This document shows, in pieces, positions 1-5,824 of a stretch of 5,876 nucleotides of DNA. Each line of letters begins with the position of its first letter. Positions within the stretch are counted from its first letter, which is position 1. Location of the stretch: positions 1 through 5,876 of the forward strand of contig CAZHZT010000201.1 in the NCBI GenBank assembly GCA_964537285.1, given 5' to 3'. This DNA comes from CAZHZT01 sp964537285. GTDB taxonomy: Bacteria > Bacteroidota > Bacteroidia > Chitinophagales > Saprospiraceae. Position numbers and translations under genes: made by a program. A model generated the notes under the pieces. The model worked only from the letters and a program-made list of their open reading frames with translations. It searched no databases and was not told where the DNA came from.

Positions 1-3
1 TTC

Positions 4-82
4 TTTTGGCGGCCTACTTCGTTGCTCATCGGTCACGTAACTTTGGCTATGCTCCTTCTTCGCGCCTCGTTTGCCACCAAAA
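4..82. repeat. Imperfect inverted-repeat element, possible dispersed Bacteroidota repeat
   Basis: Bases 4-13 (TTTTGGCGGC) and 73-82 (GCCACCAAAA) are inverted copies with one mismatch. On a minus-strand transcript that mismatch becomes a U-G wobble, so all ten pairs could form; on the plus strand it would be an A-C mismatch. The roughly 60 bases enclosed include GTCACGTAAC (33-42 approximately), itself nearly palindromic. One frame stays open through the element (1-143), but this looks like a by-product of base composition rather than a gene. The element resembles short repeats scattered between genes in Cytophagales genomes; that comparison is from memory and not verified. The left edge of the window may cut it. 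Confidence 0.4.
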
Positions 83-159
83 TAATCGCTTCTAAAGCTA
101 TCAAGGATTTAGTTCCTGAAGCACTAGCGGCGCCAGCCCCATGAAAAAAAAAGAAAATT

Positions 160-193
160 TTTGTGAGCAATTCAATAATAGCGCATAGTTTTG
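160..193 (+). promoter_or_regulatory. Bacteroidota-type promoter candidate for the permease operon
   Basis: TAGTTTTG at 186-193 matches the Bacteroidota -7 consensus TAnnTTTG exactly. A TTTG at 160-163 could be the -33 element, with a 22-base spacer, slightly long for the class. Transcription would start near 200, leaving a leader of about 65 bases before the ATG at 268. No Shine-Dalgarno sequence is evident before that ATG, as is common in this phylum. The region is AT-rich, so a chance match is possible. Confidence 0.35.
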
Positions 194-267
194 CATTTGA
201 ATAAGTAGAGAGTTCCGAACAGAAATGTGTGACATAAAAGAGGGTAATCCTCGATTCATTTTATAGC

Positions 268-1794
268 ATGAAAAAAATTGATCAACTTTTAATATCAAGT
301 TTTATAGGTCCTTTCATTGTAACCTTTTTCATCGCCTTATTTGTATTGATCATGCAAGCCTTGTGGCTGAACATTGAAAAGATTATAGGGAAAGGAGCCG
401 ACTTTTTCCTTATTATGGAAATGGTAGGGTATATGGCCATTTCCCTTTTTCCATTAGCTTTACCATTAGCAACACTTATTTCTTCGATCATGGTGTTGGG
501 CAATCTTGCTGAGCGGTATGAGCTGGTTACCATGAAATCGGCAGGTATTTCCTTATGGCGAATTTTGCAACCCCTAATGGCTGTTGCAGCACTTATTGTG
601 GTATTTTCATTTATCTGTTCCAATTATTTTATTCCCGTAACGAATTTGAAGTTCCAGTCCCGTCTTCACGACCTTAAGCACCAAAAACCAACTTTAAATA
701 TTGAGGAAGGCGTTTTTAATTACGACTTCGATAACTTTGTGATTCGGGTGGAGGAAAAAGAATCGGATAACAAATCCATCAAAGGAGTATTGATAATCGA
801 TCAGAAAAAAGCCAAAAACGGAAAAGTGAGTGAAGTATTTGCAGAAACCGGAGAAATGTTCACCACTGAAAATAAGCGCTTTTTTGTTATGCATCTTCAA
901 GATGGCGTGCATTACGAAGAACCTGATAATCAAACCACAGGGGATAATAGACGAGGGGAAAATTATGCTTTTGTGCGTACTCATTTCAAAGAATGGGATA
1001 AAGTTTTTGATTTGAGCGAATTTGATATAGACTGGACGGACCAAGAACGTTTTAAAACGCATTATAAAATGCTTAGCGTGGAGCAACTTCGCGATGCTAT
1101 TGATACCTTAGCCATAGATATTCAAAACCGAAAAGATGGCTTAAGTATTTATATTGATCGTTTTATAGAGATAAATGAAATCAAGAAAATTGATTCTTTA
1201 GAAAGGAGTAAAGACTCGCTCTCTACTCCTATCGAAGAAATAGCTAGCGTTCAAAAAACACCTCCTGATTCTGTGTCAAAAATTGATACCTTAAGCAATC
1301 CGCCTGACTCAGTAATTTTGGTTTCTCCGGATGATTCTTTCAATACAGAAGTAGACGCTTTTCCCGATACGCTCAAAGAATACGCTACTTTTCTGGAATC
1401 GCTGCCAAAAATAAGCCAGCAACGAGTAATAAATCGCACTAAATCAAGTCTTAGAAGTGTCCTGGCGCAGGCTGAGTCGAGCAATCGTATTTTGAAAAAG
1501 AAATATGAAATTTGGGTGAAGACAATTATTGAAATGCATAACAAATTTACCATGGCGGCCATCTGTTTTGTCTTTCTTTTTATCGGAGCCCCCATGGGAG
1601 CGATCATTCGAAAGGGAGGATTTGGTTATCCGATACTGATTTCAATCATTTTCTTTGTTCTGTTCATGGTGTTAAATATATTTTTTAAAAATGTAGCAGA
1701 GAAAGGTGCAATGAACCCTGATCTGGCAGCATGGGCCCCTATTTTGGTATTGACTCCGATAGGTGCGTGGCTGACATATAGAGCTATAAAATAA
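268..1794 (+). CDS. LptF/LptG (YjgP/YjgQ) family permease
   Basis: This 508-residue inner-membrane protein belongs to the family whose E. coli members LptF and LptG form the transmembrane part of the LptB2FG transporter, which extracts lipopolysaccharide and hands it to the periplasmic bridge. Three hydrophobic segments lie at about 12-35, 53-80 and 97-122, followed by a soluble region and three more at about 428-446, 453-473 and 487-505. Family hallmarks are the stretch around 79-94 (NLAERYELVTMKSAGIS region) and HNKF...FLFIGAPMGAIIRKGG at 424-451. The periplasmic beta-jellyroll is probably about 130-260. E. coli homologues are about 360 residues; the excess is an insert at about 265-420, with low-complexity PPDSV/DSL repeats at 308-350. 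The first gene of a likely two-gene operon. Bacteroidota members cannot be split into LptF or LptG with confidence by eye, so no symbol is given. Confidence 0.95.
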   Translation: MKKIDQLLISSFIGPFIVTFFIALFVLIMQALWLNIEKIIGKGADFFLIMEMVGYMAISLFPLALPLATLISSIMVLGNLAERYELVTMKSAGISLWRILQPLMAVAALIVVFSFICSNYFIPVTNLKFQSRLHDLKHQKPTLNIEEGVFNYDFDNFVIRVEEKESDNKSIKGVLIIDQKKAKNGKVSEVFAETGEMFTTENKRFFVMHLQDGVHYEEPDNQTTGDNRRGENYAFVRTHFKEWDKVFDLSEFDIDWTDQERFKTHYKMLSVEQLRDAIDTLAIDIQNRKDGLSIYIDRFIEINEIKKIDSLERSKDSLSTPIEEIASVQKTPPDSVSKIDTLSNPPDSVILVSPDDSFNTEVDAFPDTLKEYATFLESLPKISQQRVINRTKSSLRSVLAQAESSNRILKKKYEIWVKTIIEMHNKFTMAAICFVFLFIGAPMGAIIRKGGFGYPILISIIFFVLFMVLNIFFKNVAEKGAMNPDLAAWAPILVLTPIGAWLTYRAIK

Positions 1795-2453
1795 TGCGTC
1801 AAATCATCCTTAATAATAATTATTTCTTCAGGGCTTTCGCCCTGTTTCTAATTGTTGGAGCTGTTTTACTATCAGTAATTGACCAAGGCGATGCTATCTT
1901 GTTTTTCAGCGAACACAGGACAGCAATCGGGGATTTTTTCTTTAAATACGGCACGCGTCTTGGTGAAGAAACAGGATACCTCCTTATGACCATTCTCTTT
2001 GTTTTTCTGAAGCCCCGGGCAGCTTTCATTATTCCATTGACGGGGGTGTTAGCCACTATTATTGCTTACGGTGCCAAGCGACTTTTCTCTCATCCGCGCC
2101 CTCTACGCTACTTTTCCGATCTGAATATGATGGATACCATCCAGGTAGTAGAAGGTGTACATCTGAATTCTGGTTTGACCAGTTTTCCTTCGGGCCATAC
2201 CATTGGGGCATTTGCCTTATTTGGGTTAGTCGCTTTACTGCTTCCTAAAAAGAGAGGAATGGGCTTGTTACTATTCAGCTTAGCCTTGATCGTAGGGATA
2301 TCGAGAATTTATCTGGTCCAGCATTTTCTAAAGGATGTCTACCTCGGATCAATAATTGGGGTAATGCTAGCGATGGCTATATATTGGGCTCAATTTCCTC
2401 TGAGTAGGAAAGAAGGGGTGTGGTATAATCGTGGTATGATTAACGGTATATAG
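1794..2453 (+). CDS. PAP2-family membrane phosphatase
   Basis: A 219-residue polytopic protein with all three motifs of the PAP2 / lipid phosphate phosphatase superfamily: K95-x6-R102-P103, then P132-S133-G134-H135, then S170-R171-x5-H177-x3-D181. By family mechanism H177 is the nucleophile, activated by D181, and H135 is the acid. Hydrophobic segments at about 11-29, 61-72, 76-94, 134-150, 157-171 and 182-200 fit the usual six-helix fold, with the active site facing the periplasm. Relatives dephosphorylate undecaprenyl pyrophosphate, phosphatidylglycerol phosphate or lipid A; sequence alone does not say which. Its ATG overlaps the permease stop by one base (TAATG), which suggests translational coupling and a shared envelope-lipid theme. 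No key residue is missing. Confidence 0.93.
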   Translation: MRQIILNNNYFFRAFALFLIVGAVLLSVIDQGDAILFFSEHRTAIGDFFFKYGTRLGEETGYLLMTILFVFLKPRAAFIIPLTGVLATIIAYGAKRLFSHPRPLRYFSDLNMMDTIQVVEGVHLNSGLTSFPSGHTIGAFALFGLVALLLPKKRGMGLLLFSLALIVGISRIYLVQHFLKDVYLGSIIGVMLAMAIYWAQFPLSRKEGVWYNRGMINGI

Positions 2454-2460
2454 GCGAGGC

Positions 2461-2532
2461 TGCCTCATAAGTGTGTTCGTCGTGGCTGACAGGAAATGTT
2501 CTTTCAAGTCACACAAACATACTTATGAGACA
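2461..2532. repeat. 72-base long hairpin between convergent genes
   Basis: Arms 2461-2480 and 2513-2532 are inverted copies matching at 17 of 20 positions, including the uninterrupted core CTCATAAGT/ACTTATGAG. Two of the three differences become G-U pairs on a minus-strand transcript and one does on a plus-strand transcript. The loop pairs further: 2482-2487 with 2507-2512 (one G-U pair) and 2491-2495 with 2499-2503 around a three-base loop, so almost the whole segment can fold. It lies 8 bases after the PAP2 stop and 25 bases beyond the purB stop. A bidirectional transcription barrier is plausible, but neither side has the T-run of a standard terminator; a degenerate mobile repeat is the alternative. 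Confidence 0.7.
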
Positions 2533-2556
2533 AACCCATCTATTCTCCATTCCTCA

Positions 2557-3891
2557 TTACACTTTTCCAACATAATTAAAAGGGGTAATAGCCTTCAACT
2601 CCTCTTTAACTTCGTCAGAAATTTCCAATTGATGAATAAAATCATGGAGAGTGCTTTGTGTGATCTGCTCTTGTCCACGCGTTAGGTCTTTCAGTCTTTC
2701 ATAAGGTTTTTCGATACCTTCTCTTCTTAAAATGGACTGAATAGCTTCTGCTACAACTGCCCAGTTATTTTCAAGATCTTTGTTTAACTGCTCTTGATTA
2801 AGTACCAATTTATTGATTCCTTTTTCCAGCGATTGGAAAGCAATGATAGTGTGGCCCAAAGGAACACCGATATTTCGGAGTACAGTACTGTCTGTTAAAT
2901 CTCTTTGGAGGCGAGATACCGGGAGCTTGTTCCCCAGGTATTGAAACAAAGCATTGGCAATGCCCAGGTTTCCTTCGGCATTTTCAAAATCAATTGGATT
3001 TACTTTGTGAGGCATTGCCGAAGAGCCTACTTCACCTTTAACGACCTTTTGTTTAAAATAATCCATGGATATATAACTCCACACATCGCGCGCCAGGTCA
3101 ATCAGGATGGTATTGATACGGGAAAGTGCATGAAAGAATGCAGCCAGGTTGTCGTAATGCTCAATTTGGGTAGTAGGGTAGGAACGATCCAGTCCTAAGG
3201 TTTGATCGACAAATTGATCAGCGAAATCGTGCCAGTCAACATCCGGGTAAGCAACGAAATGTGCATTCATATTTCCGGTAGCCCCTCCGAATTTGGCGCT
3301 AAATGGGATGTCTTCAAGTTGTTCAAGTTGAATGCGCAGGCGTTCGTGGAACACGGCGAATTCCTTTCCCAAAAGAGTAGGGGAAGCTGGCTGGCCGTGG
3401 GTTTTAGCGAGCATTGGTATATCCTTCCAGGTTTCCGAGAAATTTTCCAGTTGCTCAAGGGTCTTTCGAAGTTGAGGAAGATAAACATCATGGAAAGCTT
3501 CTTTAAGAGAAAGGGGAATAGCTGTATTGTTTATATCCTGCGAAGTCAATCCGAAATGAAGGAATTCAATGTATTTATGCAAGCCTCTTTCCTCGAATTT
3601 TTCTTTAAGGAAGTATTCCACAGCTTTTACGTCATGGTTGGTGATGCGTTCGATTGCTTTTACTACCTGCCCATCGTTTTCTGAGAAGTGTTCGTAAATA
3701 TCCAGCAGTAAATCAATCTGTTTCTTTGGGAAATCTTTTAGTTCTGGCAAAGGGAGATTACAAAGGTCAATAAAATAAAGGATTTCCACGCGTACCCGAT
3801 ATTTTATGAGGGCCCATTCTGAGAAATAATCTACGAGTTTGGCGGTTTTTGAGGCGTAGCGCCCATCAACAGGAGAGATTGCTGTGATCAT
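2557..3891 (-). CDS. purB: Adenylosuccinate lyase
   Basis: This 444-residue cytosolic enzyme of the fumarase/aspartase superfamily catalyses two fumarate-releasing steps of purine synthesis: SAICAR to AICAR, and adenylosuccinate to AMP. The N-terminal SPVDGRY (6-12) and overall length are those of the E. coli-like PurB subgroup (456 residues). Active-site blocks are visible: NHDVKAVE (85-92), TSQDINNTA (116-124), THGQPASPT (164-172) with the general-acid histidine H165, and the superfamily signature GSSAMPHKVNPIDFENAEGN (289-308), whose serine pair S290/S291 includes the catalytic base. The ATG at 3891 directly precedes the conserved N-terminus, fixing the start. Two stops in frame, TAA then TGA, end the gene. 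No clear promoter is seen in the 36 bases between the upstream hairpin and the ATG. It reads as complete and functional. Confidence 0.98.
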   Translation of the reverse strand: MITAISPVDGRYASKTAKLVDYFSEWALIKYRVRVEILYFIDLCNLPLPELKDFPKKQIDLLLDIYEHFSENDGQVVKAIERITNHDVKAVEYFLKEKFEERGLHKYIEFLHFGLTSQDINNTAIPLSLKEAFHDVYLPQLRKTLEQLENFSETWKDIPMLAKTHGQPASPTLLGKEFAVFHERLRIQLEQLEDIPFSAKFGGATGNMNAHFVAYPDVDWHDFADQFVDQTLGLDRSYPTTQIEHYDNLAAFFHALSRINTILIDLARDVWSYISMDYFKQKVVKGEVGSSAMPHKVNPIDFENAEGNLGIANALFQYLGNKLPVSRLQRDLTDSTVLRNIGVPLGHTIIAFQSLEKGINKLVLNQEQLNKDLENNWAVVAEAIQSILRREGIEKPYERLKDLTRGQEQITQSTLHDFIHQLEISDEVKEELKAITPFNYVGKV

Positions 3892-3907
3892 GTTATTAAG
3901 TTATTTA

Positions 3908-4016
3908 GTTTTTTGACATAAATTGTGAAAAATGGAACTTCAAAATGATAAGCCTTTAGGCTACAAGGGCATTCAAAGGTTATCATTTTGAAGTTCCACA
4001 CAATTTGTCAAAGAAC
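3908..4016. repeat. 109-base inverted-repeat element upstream of purB
   Basis: Outer arms GTTTTTTGACA (3908-3918) and TGTCAAAGAAC (4006-4016) pair at 10 of 11 positions. AATTGTG (3921-3927) pairs with CACAATT (3999-4005). The inner arms 3933-3951 and 3980-3998 are a perfect 19-base inverted repeat, extended by CCTTT/AAAGG (3953-3957 and 3975-3979). Only a TA insert (3919-3920), five A residues (3928-3932), one G (3952) and a 17-base loop stay unpaired. The outer arm is the same sequence as the palindrome at 4924-4948. Size and symmetry suggest a MITE-like or other palindromic repeat. It fills most of the gap between the methyltransferase and purB. Confidence 0.75.
3928..3998 (-). terminator. 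Intrinsic terminator-like hairpin after the methyltransferase gene
   Basis: On the minus strand the 19-base perfect stem, extended by five more pairs and closed by a 17-base loop, is followed at once by five T residues (3932-3928). This is the arrangement of a factor-independent terminator and lies about 70 bases past the methyltransferase stop, before purB. The stem is AT-rich, and the hairpin sits inside a larger inverted repeat, so termination could be secondary to another origin. On the plus strand no T-run follows the stem. Confidence 0.5.
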
Positions 4017-4065
4017 GAGTTATTTTAAGATGTAGCTCCACTTTTATCAGAAAACTGCCAGGATC

Positions 4066-4896
4066 CTAAAAAAAGCGTTTCCAAGGTTTAAACCGCAAAG
4101 ATACCAAGTTTACGGTTTGTTTTTGCATAAAATTCGGATCAAAAAATAAAATACCTATCTGAAACAAATTTATGCTTAATGTAACCTTAGGATGCTCCTG
4201 GAGTCTTTTCCATGCTTCTGTCATGCCTTTAGACCAGTGAATGTCATCAATGATCAGCATCCCTTTACGGCTTATATAAGGTTCAAGGGCCTCAAAATAT
4301 CTTAAAGTTGCTTCTTTTTCATGATGCCCGTCCAAATAGACCAGATCAAAGGGGCCTTTTTCAGGTACTATTTGTTCAATGGCATCATCAAAGCTCGCCA
4401 GAAAAATTCCTACATTTTCCAGGTTAAGATGTTCGAATACTTGGGCTGCATAGCCCGCCACGGGCCTGGAGCCTTCAACTGTAATTAATTGAATTTCTTT
4501 AGAAGGGCTGCAAAGGTAAGAGCTTGAAACCCCCAGGCAAGTGCCAAATTCTATTAGTTTTTTATACTTGTAGAAATGGACTATACGGAAAAGCAATCTT
4601 CCAAATGTGGGAGAAATAGCCGTATTTTTCACAATATCAGATACGCTTTTTTGTTCGGCTTCACCTACCTTTGAGCCAGCTCCAAAAGCGCTTGCCTCAA
4701 CAAGGGAGTTTTCCTGTAGAAGGCCTGCTCTAATCCATTCGATTTCATCAAAAGCGTAAAAGTACCGCTGGTCGTCTAGTATATTCTGACAAAATTCATA
4801 AAGGAAAGGAGAATGCATCTGGTAAATTGTTTGGGCACTCCAGTAGAACTTTACGAACTGTCTGATTTGGAAGTAGCGAAATTTAAATTGATTCAT
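4066..4896 (-). CDS. Class I SAM-dependent methyltransferase (O-methyltransferase-like)
   Basis: A 276-residue protein with a Rossmann-type methyltransferase core. The glycine-rich SAM loop is LIEFGTCLGVSSSYL (114-128); the acidic residue after strand 2 is E141 in TVEG; strand 4 is FDLVYLDGHH (183-192); strand 5 carries LIIDDIHWS (214-222), followed by MTEAWKRL. The DGHH and DDIHWS blocks resemble the O-methyltransferase / Methyltransf_24 group, in which such acidic residues often help bind a metal. The N-terminal 60 residues, with YWSAQTIYQMHSPF (18-31), form an extension seen in Bacteroidota members as far as I recall. No signal peptide or membrane segment is seen, so it is probably cytosolic. 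The substrate cannot be told from the sequence. It shares a divergent control region with the exported protein at 4995. Confidence 0.88.
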   Translation of the reverse strand: MNQFKFRYFQIRQFVKFYWSAQTIYQMHSPFLYEFCQNILDDQRYFYAFDEIEWIRAGLLQENSLVEASAFGAGSKVGEAEQKSVSDIVKNTAISPTFGRLLFRIVHFYKYKKLIEFGTCLGVSSSYLCSPSKEIQLITVEGSRPVAGYAAQVFEHLNLENVGIFLASFDDAIEQIVPEKGPFDLVYLDGHHEKEATLRYFEALEPYISRKGMLIIDDIHWSKGMTEAWKRLQEHPKVTLSINLFQIGILFFDPNFMQKQTVNLVSLRFKPWKRFF

Positions 4897-4903
4897 TAAT
4901 TAA

Positions 4904-4936
4904 AAAAGGTATTATAAATTTTAGTTCTTTGACAAA
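4904..4936 (-). promoter_or_regulatory. Promoter candidate for the methyltransferase
   Basis: Read on the minus strand, TTTG (4936-4933) is followed after 21 bases by TACCTTTT (4911-4904), seven of eight matches to the Bacteroidota -7 box TAnnTTTG. A TATAAT also occurs at 4916-4911. If the TACCTTTT box is right the leader is only a few bases long, since the ATG is at 4896. The -33 element lies inside the 4924-4948 palindrome. Moderate support only, given AT richness. Confidence 0.3.
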
Positions 4937-4948
4937 TTGTCAAAGAAC
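4924..4948. promoter_or_regulatory. Perfect 25-base palindrome, operator candidate
   Basis: GTTCTTTGACAA (4924-4935) and TTGTCAAAGAAC (4937-4948) are exact inverted copies around a single central A. The palindrome lies between divergent genes and overlaps the presumed -33 elements on both strands, so a symmetric regulator bound here could control both. The same half-site sequence forms the ends of the inverted repeat upstream of purB, so the alternative is a shortened copy of that repeat family. The symmetry is certain; the operator role is inference. Confidence 0.6.
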
Positions 4949-4958
4949 GATAAATTTT
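4928..4958 (+). promoter_or_regulatory. Promoter candidate for the exported protein gene
   Basis: TTTG at 4928-4931 and TAAATTTT at 4951-4958 are separated by 19 bases; the second matches TAnnTTTG at seven of eight positions. The predicted start near 4964 gives a leader of about 30 bases before the ATG at 4995. TTGACA (4929-4934) also resembles an ordinary sigma-70 -35 box, but the Bacteroidota reading fits the spacing better. Confidence 0.42.
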
Positions 4959-4994
4959 TATACCAATCAAAGGTAAAGCTTCGTTCCTTAAATT

Positions 4995-5501
4995 ATGAAA
5001 ATTATCCAAGCTATTGTAATCTGTACCCTTATAATTCCTAATTTGAGCGCACAATCCTATATGACTGCTGCCGGCATTCGACTTGGAGGTGGTATCGGAT
5101 TAAGTGTTCAACAATTAGTATCAAAAAAAGTAACTGTTGAGGCACAGCTTCGCAGCGATTTTGCCAGAGACCTCACTGACCTGGCCATATTAGGAGAAAG
5201 GCATCATGCAATCTTAGTCAGAAATATTAACTTTTATGTAGGTGGAGGGTTTTACAAAGGCTGGTATAATGATTCAGCGGAAACTAACAATAAAAACCCC
5301 TTTGGGGTGTCTTTCATTGCAGGTATAGAACTGACTGTTGCGCCCTTGGTTATTTCCCTTGACTTTCGGCCGGATATCAACCTCGTTGGCAGTGGCAGTG
5401 GTTTTCAATCTCATTCGGCCTTGTCACTCAGGCATGTTTTTATAAAGAAAAAGAAGAAAAAGATCAACCTGAACTTCCTGAAGTTTTGGGAGAATTGGTA
5501 A
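4995..5501 (+). CDS. Small exported outer-membrane beta-barrel-like protein, possible C-terminal frameshift
   Basis: A 168-residue product with a signal peptide: KII, a hydrophobic stretch to about 15, and LSA-Q at 17-20 as probable cleavage site. The mature part alternates polar and hydrophobic residues with glycine turns (GIRLGGGIGLSVQQ 27-40, NINFYVGGGFYKGW 77-90, GVSFIAGIEL 104-113, LVISLDFRPDINLVGSGSG 118-136, SALSLRHVF 141-149), as in small Bacteroidota outer-membrane barrels. The function is not recognised. After F149 this frame gives six lysines and an odd aromatic tail rich in G/C third positions. Reading one base back from the T-run at 5437-5441 gives instead Y and a 22-residue acidic, proline-containing tail ending at a TAA at 5510-5512, with 18 of 22 third positions A or T. 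The true end may therefore be 5512. The gene is divergent from the methyltransferase. Confidence 0.8.
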   Translation: MKIIQAIVICTLIIPNLSAQSYMTAAGIRLGGGIGLSVQQLVSKKVTVEAQLRSDFARDLTDLAILGERHHAILVRNINFYVGGGFYKGWYNDSAETNNKNPFGVSFIAGIELTVAPLVISLDFRPDINLVGSGSGFQSHSALSLRHVFIKKKKKKINLNFLKFWENW

Positions 5502-5799
5502 TTGAGGCCTAATCAGGATAAAACCTGCGAAGATAACCACTAAAAGTTCTTCCTGTAGCCACTCAAAAATACGCTCCAGAAATTATTCCCCGATTTGCCA
5601 GTAGGGAACACTTGGAAGTCATCTTTTGGAATGCTTGTTCTGATGGTTTATACTATCATTATTCCTGTACAGCCTCACAAGCATGAAAAACCTCAATCTA
5701 AAAAGGGGAGATGATTTACCCGCCAGGTCAATTTATTTAAAATGGAGTAATTTTTTAAGAATCAAACAAAAAAAACTTTTATTTTAAATAAAATTGTTT
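5502..5799. other. Apparently non-coding stretch with decayed fragments
   Basis: About 320 bases without a convincing gene. A minus-strand frame is open from 5647 to its stop at 5540-5542 and reads like a protein end (PKDDFQVFPTGKSGNNFW then SVFLSGYRKNF), but it has no good start codon and only 35 codons; it may be a remnant. On the plus strand an ATG at 5683 opens a 34-codon frame ending at TAA 5785-5787 (starting MKNLNLKRGDDLPARS), with no supporting motif. No clear terminator hairpin follows the gene that ends at 5501. From about 5745 the sequence becomes very AT-rich, fitting an upstream promoter region for a gene to the right. Confidence 0.5.
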
Positions 5800-5807
5800 T
5801 AAGTTTG
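5777..5807 (+). promoter_or_regulatory. Promoter candidate at right edge
   Basis: TAAGTTTG at 5800-5807 is an exact match to the Bacteroidota -7 consensus TAnnTTTG. Nineteen bases upstream lies only TTTT (5777-5780), a weak -33 element. The surroundings are strongly AT-rich. Transcription would begin near 5812, just before the open frame that runs off the window. Confidence 0.38.
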
Positions 5808-5824
5808 AAGAAAAGTTAATTCCA

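Noticed and set aside
1..143. Frame open from the left edge, ending APAP-stop, considered as the tail of an upstream gene
   Set aside because: It does not resemble the end of any family I know, including tRNA-guanine transglycosylase, which I recall as a common neighbour of this permease; it spans the inverted-repeat element, so a chance open frame is more likely.
240..252. GAGG-GTAAT-CCTC hairpin in the permease leader
   Set aside because: Four base pairs only; too short to claim a regulatory structure.
101..298. 65-codon minus-strand frame at the left side
   Set aside because: It covers the permease leader and start, with a Phe/Ser-rich translation typical of reversed A-rich DNA.
694..1086. 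Minus-strand open frames opposite the permease (also 282-623 and 1251-1607)
   Set aside because: They are antisense to a well-supported membrane protein and have no recognisable features of their own.
2461..2532. Classical bidirectional rho-independent terminator
   Set aside because: The stem is strong but neither side is followed by a T-run, so it is listed as a repeat with a possible terminator role only.
2473..2685. 70-codon plus-strand frame after the PAP2 gene
   Set aside because: It starts inside the long hairpin and runs antisense into the 3' end of purB; no motif and no promoter support.
3202..3684. 160-codon plus-strand open frame
   Set aside because: It lies wholly antisense to purB, whose catalytic motifs are intact; the translation shows no family motif and is a shadow of that gene. 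The same applies to the plus-strand frame at 2905-3198 and the minus-strand frame at 3267-3491.
5683..5787. 34-codon plus-strand frame beginning MKNLNLKRGDD
   Set aside because: Short, without a promoter, ribosome site or family signature, in AT-rich DNA; recorded in the non-coding stretch but not called as a gene.
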